Assembly: GCA_022497155.1 (NCBI GenBank)
Contig: MU385744.1
Span: 274,277 to 338,276 of the forward strand
From: Whalleya microplaca
Lineage: Eukaryota; Ascomycota; Sordariomycetes; Xylariales; Xylariaceae
Reading direction: 5' to 3'
Length of the DNA stretch: 64,000 bases
The notes under the pieces were generated by a model that saw nothing but the letters and a program-made list of their open reading frames with translations, was not told the DNA's origin and ran no database searches. A program made the position numbers and the translations under genes. Below are positions 11,206 to 23,200 of the stretch, piece after piece (within the stretch, counting starts at the first letter, position 1; every line of letters starts with the position of its first letter).

Positions 11206-11744
11206 GTCGGCGACTCAATTGCTTTGCTATCACAGCCTCGTGATGGGTGTAAGTGGTGTAAGTGTGTAAGTGGAGGTAGTTGTTATCCTTATGAAAATTT
11301 AAGAAGGCAGTTGGCTGAATAGGCACTTAAGATAGATCGATAGCAGGATAATAGCGATAGATACAGCTGATAATGCCGATAGAGAAAAAGCTTTGGCGGG
11401 GCCGCAACTTTTTTTTTTTTGCCGTTCGTAAATCTACAAATTGCCAGCTTTGACCGCCTTCCGGGGCCTCGAGCTAAGCAGGCTAAGCCTAAAGTGGTGT
11501 TAGTGCTAACACCTTGCAGGGTAGGTCGGCAGCTGGTCAGGTCCAGCAATGGACAGCCCTGGAGTGCCGGAGTGGACAGCTGGTTCTTACTTATACATCC
11601 ATCTCATATGCGTACATATCGAGAATACGAGTGAGTTAACAACTTGTACACCACGGACGAATAAACGAATGAACAAGCGAACGAACATATAATCCAAAGG
11701 CCTTCAGCAACAGTCACATCTCTCGGCGATGATGGAAGCGCATT
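11206..11744. promoter_or_regulatory. Divergent promoter region of nop7 and the PIG-U gene
   Basis: This 539-bp interval separates two start codons facing away from each other, so it must contain both promoters. It includes a T run at 11410-11420. No open frame here has supporting features, and no specific factor site is assigned. Confidence 0.6.
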
Positions 11745-13170
11745 ATGAATCGCGGTAAAATGAATCCTCAGGGGACTCCTGGTCTCTATGCTGCCGCTGC
11801 TCTGCTGCGACTCTGCTTATTCACTTGCTTTCCTGGCCTTCCCGATCTACTTACTGCTCGTGTGGAAATATCGACTCCCGTCACGAGTTTCAAGCGATGT
11901 AAGAAAGGAGAGCTTAAGCTTGAGCTTGAGCTTGAGCCTGTCCTGCTCTACCCCATTGGATCAAGGTACTAACCGCCTCGGTAGTGCAAGAGGGCTTGTT
12001 TTTGTATAATCACAATGTCTCCCCATACGACGGAGGCGTCTACCACCAGGCGCCTTTACTCCTCCCGCTCTTCTCCCTCCTACCCGACCCTTCGAATTAT
12101 CCCATTTTTACATACATTCTCTACATCATAGTTGATCTGCTGAGCGCCGAGGCGCTTTACAAGATCGCCGAATCCGGAGAAGCGAGCGCGTCGAGGCTGT
12201 TCACCTCGAGGCGCAAAGATAGAAGATGGAGTGGCTACGTTGTGGCCGCCATGTAAGGCAATTCCGATATCCGACTCATTGGTCAAACATCTGGACTGAC
12301 AGTACCTTGAACAGCTTTCTCTTTAATCCGTTCACCATTGCGACATGTTTAGGTCGACCAACGAACGTCTTCACCACATGCGCCATACTACACGCTATAG
12401 CGAAGGCCATATCCGGCAACCCATTTACGTCCATGCTAGCCCTCTCATTCGCCTCCTATTTATCTCTGTATCCGATACTACTTCTGCCGCCGCTCATACT
12501 GCTCGCCTATGACAGGCAGCATTCTTCGAAGAGGACATCATCTCTATTACAATTCGCAGGTGTCAACGTTGCGCTGGTGACCTTCTGTCTCTCGACCCTA
12601 TTCCTCGTCTCCTATCTCCTGACCGGCTCCTGGGAGTTCCTCCGCTCCACCTACGGCATCCAGCTGACGCTGACGGACCTGACGCCCAACGTCGGGCTCT
12701 GGTGGTACTTCTTCATCGAGATGTTCGACAGCTTCCGGGCCTTCTTCCTCGCCGTCTTCTGGCTGCACCTGTCGTGCTACGTGGGCGGGCTGTCGATCCG
12801 GGTGCGCGCGCAGCCGCTCGTCGTTTTAACTTTACTGCTCGGCATCTTCGCCATCTTCAAGCCGTACCCCAGCATCGCGGACTCGAGCCTGTTCCTGGCC
12901 ATGGTGCCGCTGTACCGCCACGTCTTCCCGCTGCTGCGCTACAGCTTCGTCACCGCGTCCACCATCCTCTACTCCACCTTCCTCGGCCCCGCCTTCTACT
13001 ACCTCTGGATCTACGCCGGCTCCGGCAACGCCAACTTCTTCTACGCCATCACCCTCGTCTGGAGCCTCGGCCAGAGCCTGCTCGTCAGCGACCTCACCTT
13101 CGCCGTCCTGCGCGACGAGTGGGAGATCGAGCGCCCCGAGATGGTGGGGAAGGAGATCAGGCAGATTTGA
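11745..13170 (+). CDS. GPI transamidase subunit PIG-U (Gab1/Cdc91 family)
   Basis: Three exons, 11745-11898, 11985-12252 and 12315-13170, give about 425 residues. Intron 1 has a perfect TACTAAC branch site. The joined exon 1/2 sequence reads STPVTSFKRLQEGLFLYNHN followed by VSPYDGGVYHQAPLLLPLFS, the most conserved stretch of PIG-U proteins. Exon 3 starts with FLFNPFTIATCLGRPTNVF, also diagnostic. The rest is a string of hydrophobic segments typical of this multi-pass ER membrane protein. PIG-U is a subunit of the GPI transamidase, which attaches preassembled GPI anchors to proteins in the ER; fungal cell-wall proteins depend on it. An alternative start is M6 (11760). Codon 3 positions become very GC-rich toward the 3' half. 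Confidence 0.95.
11906..11938 (+). repeat. Hexamer repeat (GAGCTT) in PIG-U intron 1
   Basis: Intron 1 carries a short tandem GAGCTT/CTTGAG array. If the intron were retained it would stay open for some codons and encode alternating Leu/Glu. It is most simply a microsatellite. Confidence 0.6.
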
Positions 13171-13921
13171 AAAATGTGACTAGACTATAAGTTACATATT
13201 CTGTCTGGTGCTTGTGACAAAATATTAGGTTAGGGACGAGGTACAGGAATAGACTTCGGGCAGGAGTAACGAGGGAATTAAACGTACATCATGAAATGTA
13301 AAATACAAAAACTTCGAAACTAAATATATGACATATACCAACAAGTGTCTCCATGGACTGATTCGGTTTAAGTGACTTGTTATTACTTCTCACGCACATA
13401 TGGTTACAAGTACCGGACGCCAGGATAAGTTACCAGCTTCAACCTTCCGATAGCAAGCGAATGATTACCTTTCAAGCATTAAGAGATCCTTGTGAATTGG
13501 AGGACACGATATTATCAAGGGTTGACTAACAACCCTGCGAACTAGGTTCATGACTGCCTAACCATAAGCAAACCATAGGACCATGTCGAAATGGGTAAGT
13601 CGTTGCTGGCGTCTGGATATATATGTTGTTAGTTGAAAGTCTGCTTATGTAAGCTATGCAGAGGACTGTGTTCCTTTATGGTGATACATACATCAGTAGG
13701 TACGCGTTTAGGTTGACTGAGGTTGTAATAGCTGGGGCAACGATACCTACCTATGTCAAAGCCGGGGTGGAGTGTGTACCTTATGTCTTTGAGAAGTGAG
13801 ATAGTGAAGAAAAGGAAGGGAGAGACACACGTACATACCTATACACGTGCTTAGACAGGTATGGATGGTATAGAACTAAACTGCCATCTTTGTGATCTAG
13901 ATAGCTCAGATCGGGCTTCGC

Positions 13922-13948
13922 ATATATATATATATATATATATATATA
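13922..13948. repeat. (TA)n microsatellite
   Basis: An uninterrupted AT dinucleotide run of about 27 bases. Confidence 0.9.
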
Positions 13949-14256
13949 ACATAGCGTCTAAGTAGCTAATAGTAACGATAAGTCATGAATTATCAACCAA
14001 ATCGTCTCTTATAGATAGCTCGGCAAGTAGGCAGGCAATATGCATTCCAACGCTGTAGCTTGGAGTCCCTTGAGCTAGCTCAGTCTCTGTCTACCGACTT
14101 ACCTACCTCTCGCGAAGCCATTGGAGACAAACATACATATTTACCTACGTAGTAAATATAAATCCGCATACATTGATATGCATCAGATACTCACTGGTGT
14201 GATGGTGCGTGCTGCAGCCAGCATACAACTGAGCTACACTTCCCAAGAGGGTACCA

Positions 14257-14282
14257 GAATATCAAGATCAATCTTGATATTC
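14257..14282. repeat. Near-perfect 26-bp palindrome
   Basis: Two perfect 12-base arms (GAATATCAAGAT and its reverse complement) flank a 2-base centre CA. The arms are AT-rich and there is no following T-run. The site lies between two convergent 3' ends, so it could form a hairpin in a read-through transcript or be a binding site. Confidence 0.75.
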
Positions 14283-14552
14283 CTATGCTGACCTGAATGG
14301 TATTGGTGTGCATGCACCATCCATAACTACTGACTCACATCGTTGCTGTTTCCCGAGCTAGTTTGAATCTTCAACGAGAAGAGTGTAGTAGATAAATGAT
14401 ATGTCGCAGGCAGATACACATATGTTCCAACCCCAAACTTACTCTCTATTACCCCTCCTAGAATCGAAAGCATGCAAGATAACCTCGCTGAATGGCATTC
14501 AGCTCATTGCTACATATGCACGTAGCTCGGCCAACCCGATTGGACACTATAC

Positions 14553-14589
14553 GCATTGTCCATTGTCCATTGTCCCTTGTCCCTTGTCC
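14553..14589 (+). repeat. Heptamer tandem repeat (CATTGTC/CCTTGTC)
   Basis: About five consecutive 7-base units, first three with CATTGTC and then CCTTGTC, an ordered variant pattern expected from slippage. Confidence 0.75.
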
Positions 14590-14983
14590 GATGTATGACC
14601 CCCTAATCCCTACCCCCTTAAAGTTGGTATTACTCTATTACTCCGTAACACGACAACATTCTTGACAATGTGAGAATCGTAAGCATTAACCAGTGGCCTC
14701 TCAGGAAAATTTCTTGATGGGTTGTCATCTGGAGATTCGTTACAATTTACATCTATGTACTATACCTACAGCACATCTACCCAACACTCTCAGCTAAGCC
14801 GGCGACGCCGATAGCAGCAGACCGATTTCCCAAACCAGCCTCAAGAATCGAGTCCCTATGCTCTTTCCCGGCGGCATTCCCAGCGCAGGGACAGAAACGT
14901 CAGCATTGTCATTCTCATTTTCATTTCCCGTATTACTTTCATACACCGTATCCCGAGTGTCCGGGTAGGGTCCTTATTCATAT

Positions 14984-16326
14984 TCATATGGGCAAACTAT
15001 TCAGCATAGCCCCCAGCTCGCCAAATTGGCTTAGTCCCGATTTCTCTCCCCTATCCCTGGGCGCGGGCTCGAAGCGATGCGTGCTGGCGCCAAACGGCGA
15101 CAGGGCCCTGAAGAGCGCCACGGCGCCCAGGGATGCGAGGCTGACGACCGCGCCGCCCGCTGCGAGCGCCATGTGCGTGGGATCCCTCACGTCATCATCA
15201 TCGTCAGCATCGCCTGTGCCCTTCACGCCCACGCCGCTGCCGCCGCCACGCCACCTGCGCCAGCTGTCCCCCACGCCCGGCATGCTCTCGAGGGATCCCT
15301 CGGCAAAGTGGCTCAGCAGCCCTAACGTGGTCCTTGGGGCTGGTGCCTGCCAAGGGAGGTCCCCCTTTTCCGGCTTATATGCGTACATTTCTTTCAGGAA
15401 GTTTACCAACCGTTTGAATTTCCTGTTGAGCACGGGACCCAAGATAGGATGCGGCGTGCGAACGCGCATGAGCTGCAGGTATCCCCAGACTAAGAAGTCG
15501 AGGGACGACGGCTCCTCACCGCCCAGGAAGAACGTCTTTCCCCCTCGGAGCTCGTCCAGGACGGAGTAGAAGTCCTCCGCGAAGTGCTGGAACCGGATGG
15601 CGGCCACGTGCTCCGGGTGCAAGGCCCTAGTAGGCCCTAGCCGCTCCCGGAGCCGGAGAAACCCCGTCGAGGTCGTCTCAGCTGGCGTGGTAGCTGAAGA
15701 GGAGGAGGCCTCCCCCGCATCCACTTCAGCCGCGAGGTGACCAATGCCAAGGTGCTCAGCCTTCTGAACAGCCGCGGCGCGGATGGCAGGGGGCACCGTC
15801 CACGTCAACGGGAAGGGGAGCAGGGTAGAGTACGCAGGTCGCGTGACATCGGCCCATGCACTCGGCGACACATAGAGCGACATGGCAACGAGCCCAGCGC
15901 CACGGGTGGTGAGATAGGAGGAGCACGCTAGGTAATCGGCCCTCTGCAGCGGTGTGAGGTCATCGTCGATCTGGAGAATACCGTGTTTCGCCAGGTAGGA
16001 CACAATGTTTGTATATCCCGAGGTCCAGGTACCTCTGTGATTCAACGCTGGAAGAACGTCTGCGGCAGCAGCAGTTGGTCAGCTGCCTGATCCCCTCATT
16101 GACTGACTGGCCGAGGACAGTTTTAGGATGAAGATCAAGAGGGGTCTTTGATTTGGAGGATAGCGATATGCTTACGATCAGGGCTGACGGCAGCGTCATT
16201 GCTGGCGATCAGGGTCCAATCCCCACTAGAGACTACATGATCGAAACATGCAATGGCGGCTATGCACTCAGGGTCGATCGAGTCCAGGCCGAACGCTGGA
16301 CCCCAAACATGGAGTCTCAAGGCCAT
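14984..16326 (-). CDS. Mitochondrial outer membrane SAM/TOM37-type (metaxin-like) protein
   Basis: Exon 1 is 16326-16176 and exon 2 is 16059-14984, with a 116-bp intron, giving about 408 residues; an ATG two codons further upstream (16332) is also in frame. The N-terminus reads MALRLHVWGPAFGLDSIDP and continues ECIAAIACFDHVV, the thioredoxin-like N-terminal block of fungal Tom37/Sam37 (metaxin) proteins. The splice rebuilds SPDHVLPALNHRGTWTSGY, again typical. The middle has the all-alpha GST-C-like region (GGEEPSSLDFLVWGYLQLM). A Gly/Asp-rich linker precedes one hydrophobic helix (MALAAGGAVVSLASLGAVAL), a likely C-terminal outer-membrane anchor. In yeast Sam37 works with Sam50 and Sam35 to insert beta-barrel proteins. 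The intron contains alternative acceptors, but only this one restores the motif. Confidence 0.88.
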
Positions 16327-19300
16327 GGGCATGAATAGCGGTGACGGATATAGGTACCACGCTGGAGGGTACAGTGAGTAAGAGAGCGTGATCAGGTGAT
16401 ATGGGAGGATGCTGTGAATCCGGGCTTGTGAGTGGTGGACCAACAAAACCGCCTAACCCTCTCAGCCTCCCAATAGACGCCGGTGCCTGTGATAGTGTAC
16501 TACAATATCGCAACGTCGTAGGCCTTGTCGGACAGCTAATTTGCTAGCCTGCCAGGTGGACCGGGACCGGGACCCGAGGGCTGCGAAGGAAGAGCAATCA
16601 CGCAGTCACGTTCTTCGAGTCATCAACGAACGGACGGACGGGCTCGTGCTCGGTTCGATACTGTACCGGCAAGGACGAATTTCCCCCAGGAATGTGATTC
16701 GAAGATCCTGGAGTCCGATTGAGATAGAGCTGCAGCAGATCGTTCCGCGCTTGCAGTTCGCAGATCCGTTGGGATGGAGCGGGATGGAGAAGGCTCGCAA
16801 ATCATCCCCGGCTTCGGCTATCGCGTCGTTTCAGGGTCGAACCCACGTGGTGATAAGCGATAATTAACTCTGACGTCAGAGTATTTCGAGTTATTTGCGA
16901 AATTTTGCTAAATTGCTACTTAGTACTACTTAGCACTAGCCCGGCTTGCCCCGGCCACCCGTCTCATCTTAGTTGCCAAGGCCGTGGCGGGCCCTCGCTG
17001 CTTCGGGATTCACTTCTCTTCACAGGTTCACAACATTCCAGATGGTCACTTACACACGTATACCTGAAGACGTATTCTGGCCGACAGGCCGATTGTATGG
17101 CATTTCACGGCTCAACTATTCCCCTTAATCAATACGCATATCTTTAATGTACATACACAGAAGTCTTTTTCGCCTCCCCCTGTTGATCCAGGAGGTGGCA
17201 ATATGCTTAATACATTACATGGGAACTACGCACACATGTAGCAGAAGGGTTCGAAACAGTCGCTATTAGCCAAATAACCACCGTCACACCAGAATCAAAC
17301 GATGTGTTACGTGTAGATTGATTACGTTGCTTGCCCAACCTGAGCCGCTTTTACGAGAGGTCGCCGTTCTACATACATGCGTATACAGAGATTACCGTTA
17401 ATGTTGCCCGTAATGGTCGTGATGGGCACCTCTCGGTTCAGACCGTTTCAGCCCGGCCATCCATACCACAAGAACCTTGGCCTTGCTTGGACGAGCGGGA
17501 GGACATCACTCGCTGCTCGTTGCATTGAGCTGCCTCAGATGTTCAGACGACAGGCCCCGCAATTGACACTCGCATCCATTCGTAAGGAATGGCTCCACGC
17601 GGTCTAACATATCGAGCTCGTTTCGTGATTTTCGCAATGTCATTCCCAGTCTTGTTGGATATCGGAAACCTGGCTGTCTCACAGGTAAATTGGCTTATGA
17701 AGATTTCCGCCCCACTCCGCTACGCCCCGAAATATTCACAAATATTGACGAGCATAGCTGATTGGGCTCCTGGGTTTGTCGTCTTAGCGCAATGTGCTGT
17801 GCCGCTGTTATGCACCGTCCTAAATCAGCTGATACAAACTTTCTCGGATGCGGACAAGGGTGACCCATTAACTCTATATCAGACGATGTCTTATTAGTTG
17901 TAGTGGCGAATTAAGCGACGGGGTTGCCTTAGGTAATTCATGTGACGGCACTGCTAAAGATGGAGATATCGCGACTCGTACATAACCGTCTTTTGAAAAT
18001 GCGATCATAGCCGTCGGCACGCGATGAAGCTAGCCAGTCGCCTCCACTGGCGCCGGCTATCACGGTGATTCATCAACATCTCTCCATATCCACCGCATTG
18101 GTTCTGTCGATTAGCCTAGCAACACGTATTTGCCATATCGTCCCGGGTATGTATGTAGGTTAGGTCTAAAACCAAGTAGGTTGCGCAGATCAGCGCATAG
18201 TCCCTTCGTCCCAGAGGACGGTTTAAACTTTGCTGCTGCCGCTTCGCGTGCTACGAACGTGCCCAGTGATGATGTAAGGACTGTCTATCGCACGCTGGAT
18301 CGCAGCCCAATCCCTGGCGGGGAATAACTCGGGAGGGACCTGAAGCTCGGTCTGAGCCGTTTCTCCGGGTGCACCTTTCGCGTATTGATGCCCAGTCGTC
18401 TTCACCGACCTCATGGTCCCTCGCATTCAAAAGACAAATTAGCTGCGGGAGAACTGTGTACTATAGTTTAGCCAACGTAGCGCCGATAATTATAGCATCG
18501 TTATAGTACTATAGTAATCTCAAGGGTATAGAAAGCGAAGTATTACAGCGCAAGGACTGGGGATGAACGGTTAGATCAAATGAGCGGAAAGTATCGACAA
18601 ATGCCGATCTGATTATTGAACTCTAAGTTGCGTGGTGCCAAGTAGAATAGTGTTCGTAATATTCCTATAGTATGGGCCGACTGCTCTCCTCGCAGATTCC
18701 CTAGTATCCAATTGTTTCCTAGTTCCATTTCCAGATCGTTAAGTCTGTAGTTCTCCGTCCTTCATTCCCCTGGGGTATCCGGTGCAATGCATGGCCATTT
18801 CTTTGCAGAAGACGCCCTGACAATGCTTATATCTATAGGTACAGTAGATGACGTGTAACATGATTCCCAAAAACACCTTCATGCGTAAAAGATAGACAAC
18901 CCGTGTTGCTTGTGGTCGCCGGAAGACCCCATAATCCCAAATAAAGCAGTGATAACCTCCCCCATAATGCGTGACAGTATTGTTGTTGTTAAACAACCAA
19001 TATTAAAATTCCAATATGTTGTAGTAGTACAGAGAGCCAAGCGCCGGAAGCGCGATGGCTCAAATGAAGTCAGAAGGGACGCCGCTCCGAACCAGCTCAA
19101 AGCTGGCGAATGTGCATGGATGGTAGTTCGTGGTCCAAAGATGCACGCAGACGTTGTGAAATTGCGTTTCGGTTGATGTTGGCAGCCTTGGTTGTACATT
19201 CAGCTGAGCTGCAGGCTGCCGTCGAGGTTGTTGGTAGTGGGTGCTTGTAAGTCTTCCGCCAATAATTTTGGTTCGCGTGGCTTGGGTAGGAATGGCAGAC

Positions 19301-20200
19301 AACCAAGTTGGATTCAAGGCATGCATACGGGATGCAAGGCAAGGCAAGGCCTTCCGCGATTGCTTGCATATTCGTCGAATGCGCGCACCGAAATTAGAGA
19401 GCCAGTTGGAAAGGGTAGATTGTTGAATAAATGGGATCCTGAGACTCCTTCCTGATGATCGTCGTCTGATCATCGACCGTTCTTCTCTTACTTGCATCGG
19501 TTTTCCCCCATTGCTTGGGAAAGGCGGCGATATCCTTCATGTTGTTTCGAAGTCTGCTCGTCATGAGCAGACTCCAGTAGTTGTTGTTGAGTCTCTCCAA
19601 GACTCAGCGTTGCTGTTGTAAGTTGCAACAGCTTAGCCGCTCTTGGGTAGGGGAGGCAGAGGTCGGCTCGGGGGAGGACCCGGGCATGGCGGGAGCTGCG
19701 AAGGTCGCTGAGCAGGCATATCGAAGTCTCGTACGGAAGCCAGCTTGACGGTTTGATAGTATATAGGCGTAAAGCCGGTTGATTGGTTTGAGCTGAGTTG
19801 TTGTTGGTAAGAGTGAAGCTAGGTAGCTGGGTTAGGATGGCAAGTGCTTATGAGGCAAAGAAGCTTGATATGGGGATGTGTTTATTTATAAGTCTTTGAC
19901 TGCTGGTAAGGGTGTATGGACGTTTTGACTTTGCTCGTTGGTTTAGTGAACTGTAATAGACAGAAGCCCCGTGTGGAGGGGAGGAGGATGCCTTATGTAT
20001 GTTAGGGTCGCCCGGGAATGATAGTCATCTTCTTGCCAGGTTCGATGAATTGGACGAGCGCAATACTGTACGTTCAAGGCTGTAACTTTAGTGACTTCGA
20101 CGGTCCATCATAGTCAAGTACACCGCTAAACTAGGAGTACATGGCTTCACGAGTACGGAACTGTACTGCTTCATAATCTCGCAGTAAGATTAACGTGTGG
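16327..20200. other. Gene-free interval, part 1 of a 14-kb stretch
   Basis: Only the Sam37-like promoter is expected at the left edge. A perfect CRE-type palindrome lies at 16867-16882. A 102-codon open frame at 17589-17897 encodes hydrophobic segments but has no convincing partner exons. AAGGC pentamers repeat near 19338-19350. I can support no gene. Confidence 0.5.
16867..16882. promoter_or_regulatory. Perfect 16-bp palindrome centred on a CRE (TGACGTCA) site
   Basis: The sequence is ACTCTGACGTCAGAGT, identical to its reverse complement. The core TGACGTCA is the consensus for ATF/CREB-type bZIP dimers, and the symmetry extends four bases beyond each side of the core. It lies about 540 bp upstream of the Sam37-like start codon. 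Binding is inferred only from the motif. Confidence 0.5.
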
Positions 20201-23200
20201 ACTAGGGGTGGGAGTACCTGTCACAGACCTCGCCAGCAAGTGACAAAAATAATTCCCCAAACCACCAGCACCACCCATCCAGCCCATCGCCGGACCAGGG
20301 CCACAGTGACGCAGGCCAAATGAGAGCAGGGATCAGGGGGAGAAGGACTTGCTTGGCAGCTTGGGGTCCAGTATGGATACATATGCTACATATGCATGTT
20401 GTAACTTGTGAAAGTGCCACAACCTGTCCTGTGTCTCCATGGAAGAAAATGAAACAAGCATAAGCCCCTGAGACCCCTGTCCATTTTCAGCATGTGGTAC
20501 ACCCCTGTTGGACATCATGTCTCTTTTTTATCCTTTTCCCAATGTAGCATGTACTGTACATCCATTGCATCCGTCCATCGCGCGCACAAGGGTGCAGTGT
20601 GGACAACAACAATCAATTAGATCTGAAATTAGAGCCGCCCGAATTGAGCGTGTGTGGCCGTGTTTTGACAGGCCCGAACGGAGGTTCTCTTCCTCGGCCT
20701 TTGCCCTTCCATTCCATCATCGTCTTTTTTTTCTATTTTGGTCTATTTTGGGTTTTCGCCTCTTCTAACCTGGTTGGGCTTCATTGGGACGTAAATGAGG
20801 TTGGGATATCGCTGGCAAGACAGACACAGACCAGCTCTCCACTGCTTCGTCGAAGGTCTCATAGAACATTTCGAGTTCCCACATGAGACTGTCGTGGCTC
20901 CACTGACACCGGGAATCAACCATCAGAATTTTCGCTTGGGATATTACAGCTCTGCACCCTACGAGATTTTATCGATCAAAGCCAATGCTCTCGACCAGGG
21001 GAAGTGGACCTTTCATTACGGTTGAGAGATCGGATGATTGCGTTGCGTTGCGGTGAGCAGTGCTTTCAACCGTCACGTCGGCGTCCAACGGGCTCGACTT
21101 CGACCGGTCTTCACCGACCCACTGGGAAATTATCCTAAGCCAAGACCGCACCTGAATCATGTACAGCAGCATCTGGAAAAATATGTACGTAGACTCTGAG
21201 CGAGGCAGGTTGCATCTCAAGTCAAAATTTTGCATTCGTGTCAGTATCACGGAGCCGACGCTGCTCTAAGAAGAGACTCTCCAGCCGAGTCCTGCATTCT
21301 TGGGTAAGTGTTGCGCTGGAAGTGCTACGCAGTATTTCTCATTTGATGAATCCCGAGAGTCGCGTATCTCGCGCATGGACGTGAACTTCATCAATCCTTC
21401 GGAGGTCAGCTGGCCTCGAAACCCTGAACGACATTTGACAAGTCCAGCCAAACCCCTGTATTTCAGCCCTAACTGCTCTCTCTCAACGCTGGTGACCGCC
21501 GGCTACTAAACTAAGTTCGGACGTGACTACTGGCTCCTACGCCATCAGGCAATAATGAGGAAGAAGCAAATTTCATCAAAATGATTGTCATCACAGATGC
21601 TACGGGCGATCTCTGTCGCGGGTGTCACGAGGTTTAGCAAAAATAAGAAAGAAAGAACACTGCATGTCAATTGCATGCATACTGATTCGTAAGTAGTGTA
21701 AGCCGTTTCCAATTGTCTCTGTCTCCTGTAATTGACTCGCGCTTCAATAGCTGAGACATTTGACAATTATGTACTCGCCACAGTTTATAGTTGACTCCTA
21801 TTGGCTTTCCCGGTCAGCTTAGGAAATGCCTCTATTCTACCGGTCAATCCGAGGCTATAGAGGCTTGATATACCTAATAGTCTCAGAAGACTAAAAACTC
21901 TTCGAATCAGACAAACAATGGCTTTTTTTTTAATTGGGCTGAAAGCAACGTCTCACTTAGTCATGTAGACTATAGCTTACATCTCAGCTACCGCCGCTCA
22001 TGCGGCGAGGTATCCTTTTCGCAAGTTCCGTTGACAAATCTGTTTACGGCGCATTAGACCTTCAGGCCGCAAATTCCAAACAACACACCTGGTCCTTTTG
22101 TTGATGTCATTGATATAGTCCTTCGTCGTGACCCGCAGAACGACATGGACTCAGGTCTCCGCTTGATGGCCTTGTCTTCTGGCCTCATGGGTACTCCGCC
22201 TGACACATGAGACTCTTGAAGTGGGGGAAGCGATGTGAATACTCTGTGCGTCTAGCAAATGGCACTTGGGGGAAGGTCATTCAATACAATGTCTCTCACG
22301 TCCTTCAGAAGCAGGCTAGCATTGGTTGGATGCATACTCTCTCTGACTGCAGATTGGGCCGATATACCCACTCAGGATCCTTGGTTCAGGGAGACATCGT
22401 GACTCATACTGAGCTGTCTATCTAGTCATTGACAGGTTCAGTTTAAGGCTGAGACGCAGGTCTTGCTGACAGTGGACCTATTAGACTGCTAGGGTAGGGT
22501 GCATTTTCTGCAGCGCACAACGATTAATAGCCATTTTGTAGAATCCTTCGGCAACAAAATTGAGATATTTTAACACTACCAACGTCGCTACGACTATGTA
22601 GGTAAGCACCTCATGCGGATGATGATTGTTTCCTCTAGTAGATGCCCAAAGTACTGTACCTTCATGCTCATTGATCGCGTACTTCGTCCCTGGATACGTA
22701 GGTGACATCGACAACTTCGTTCAACATGGTAAAACCTTGATGCCGATTTCACCAATCTCAGGACCTTCGGGAGTTACGACGCTAGAGGGATATAGGTTGA
22801 ACTCGAGCCGAGCTAGAAGTACCGCATGCCGAGGCAAGTATCAGTACCGACACGTTGTTAGAATATAGTAATTTTGCCATGTACATGGCACACAACTTGT
22901 GCGCATCAGCGCAGCCAGTCCTTTTGTAATCGCTCGCCTAAAGTCTCGGGGGTAAGCACGCAGACTGTCTTTGCTTTCGAGATAGGCAAAATTCCATTTC
23001 GGAGCTGATATTGAACTTTTGGAGATATCTTAACACAGCTTGTTAAGAACGCGCAGGTCTCTTATGCTGAGGCAATACGAGCTGACGCGGGATTTTGAGG
23101 ATACGAAAAGCCGAGATAGATGATGCGAATACGCAGTAAGGCTGTTAAGTCCCTGAAGACAGTCTCAGGAATCTTCAGTGTGGTTGGCGTCCCGTATTTG

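Larger units (their letters stand above)
13171..14983. other. Intergenic region with simple repeats and a strong palindrome
   Basis: About 1.8 kb between the 3' ends of PIG-U and the Sam37-like gene, so neither promoter should lie here. It contains a (TA)n run at 13922-13948, a 26-bp inverted repeat at 14257-14282 and a heptamer array at 14553-14589. Short open frames, such as 14401-14598, have no supporting features. Confidence 0.55.

Noticed and set aside
17589..17897. Hydrophobic 102-codon frame that faintly resembles part of a multi-pass membrane protein of the CSC1/DUF221 type
   Set aside because: No conserved signature, no partner exons and stops on both sides; the resemblance is only in hydrophobic spacing.
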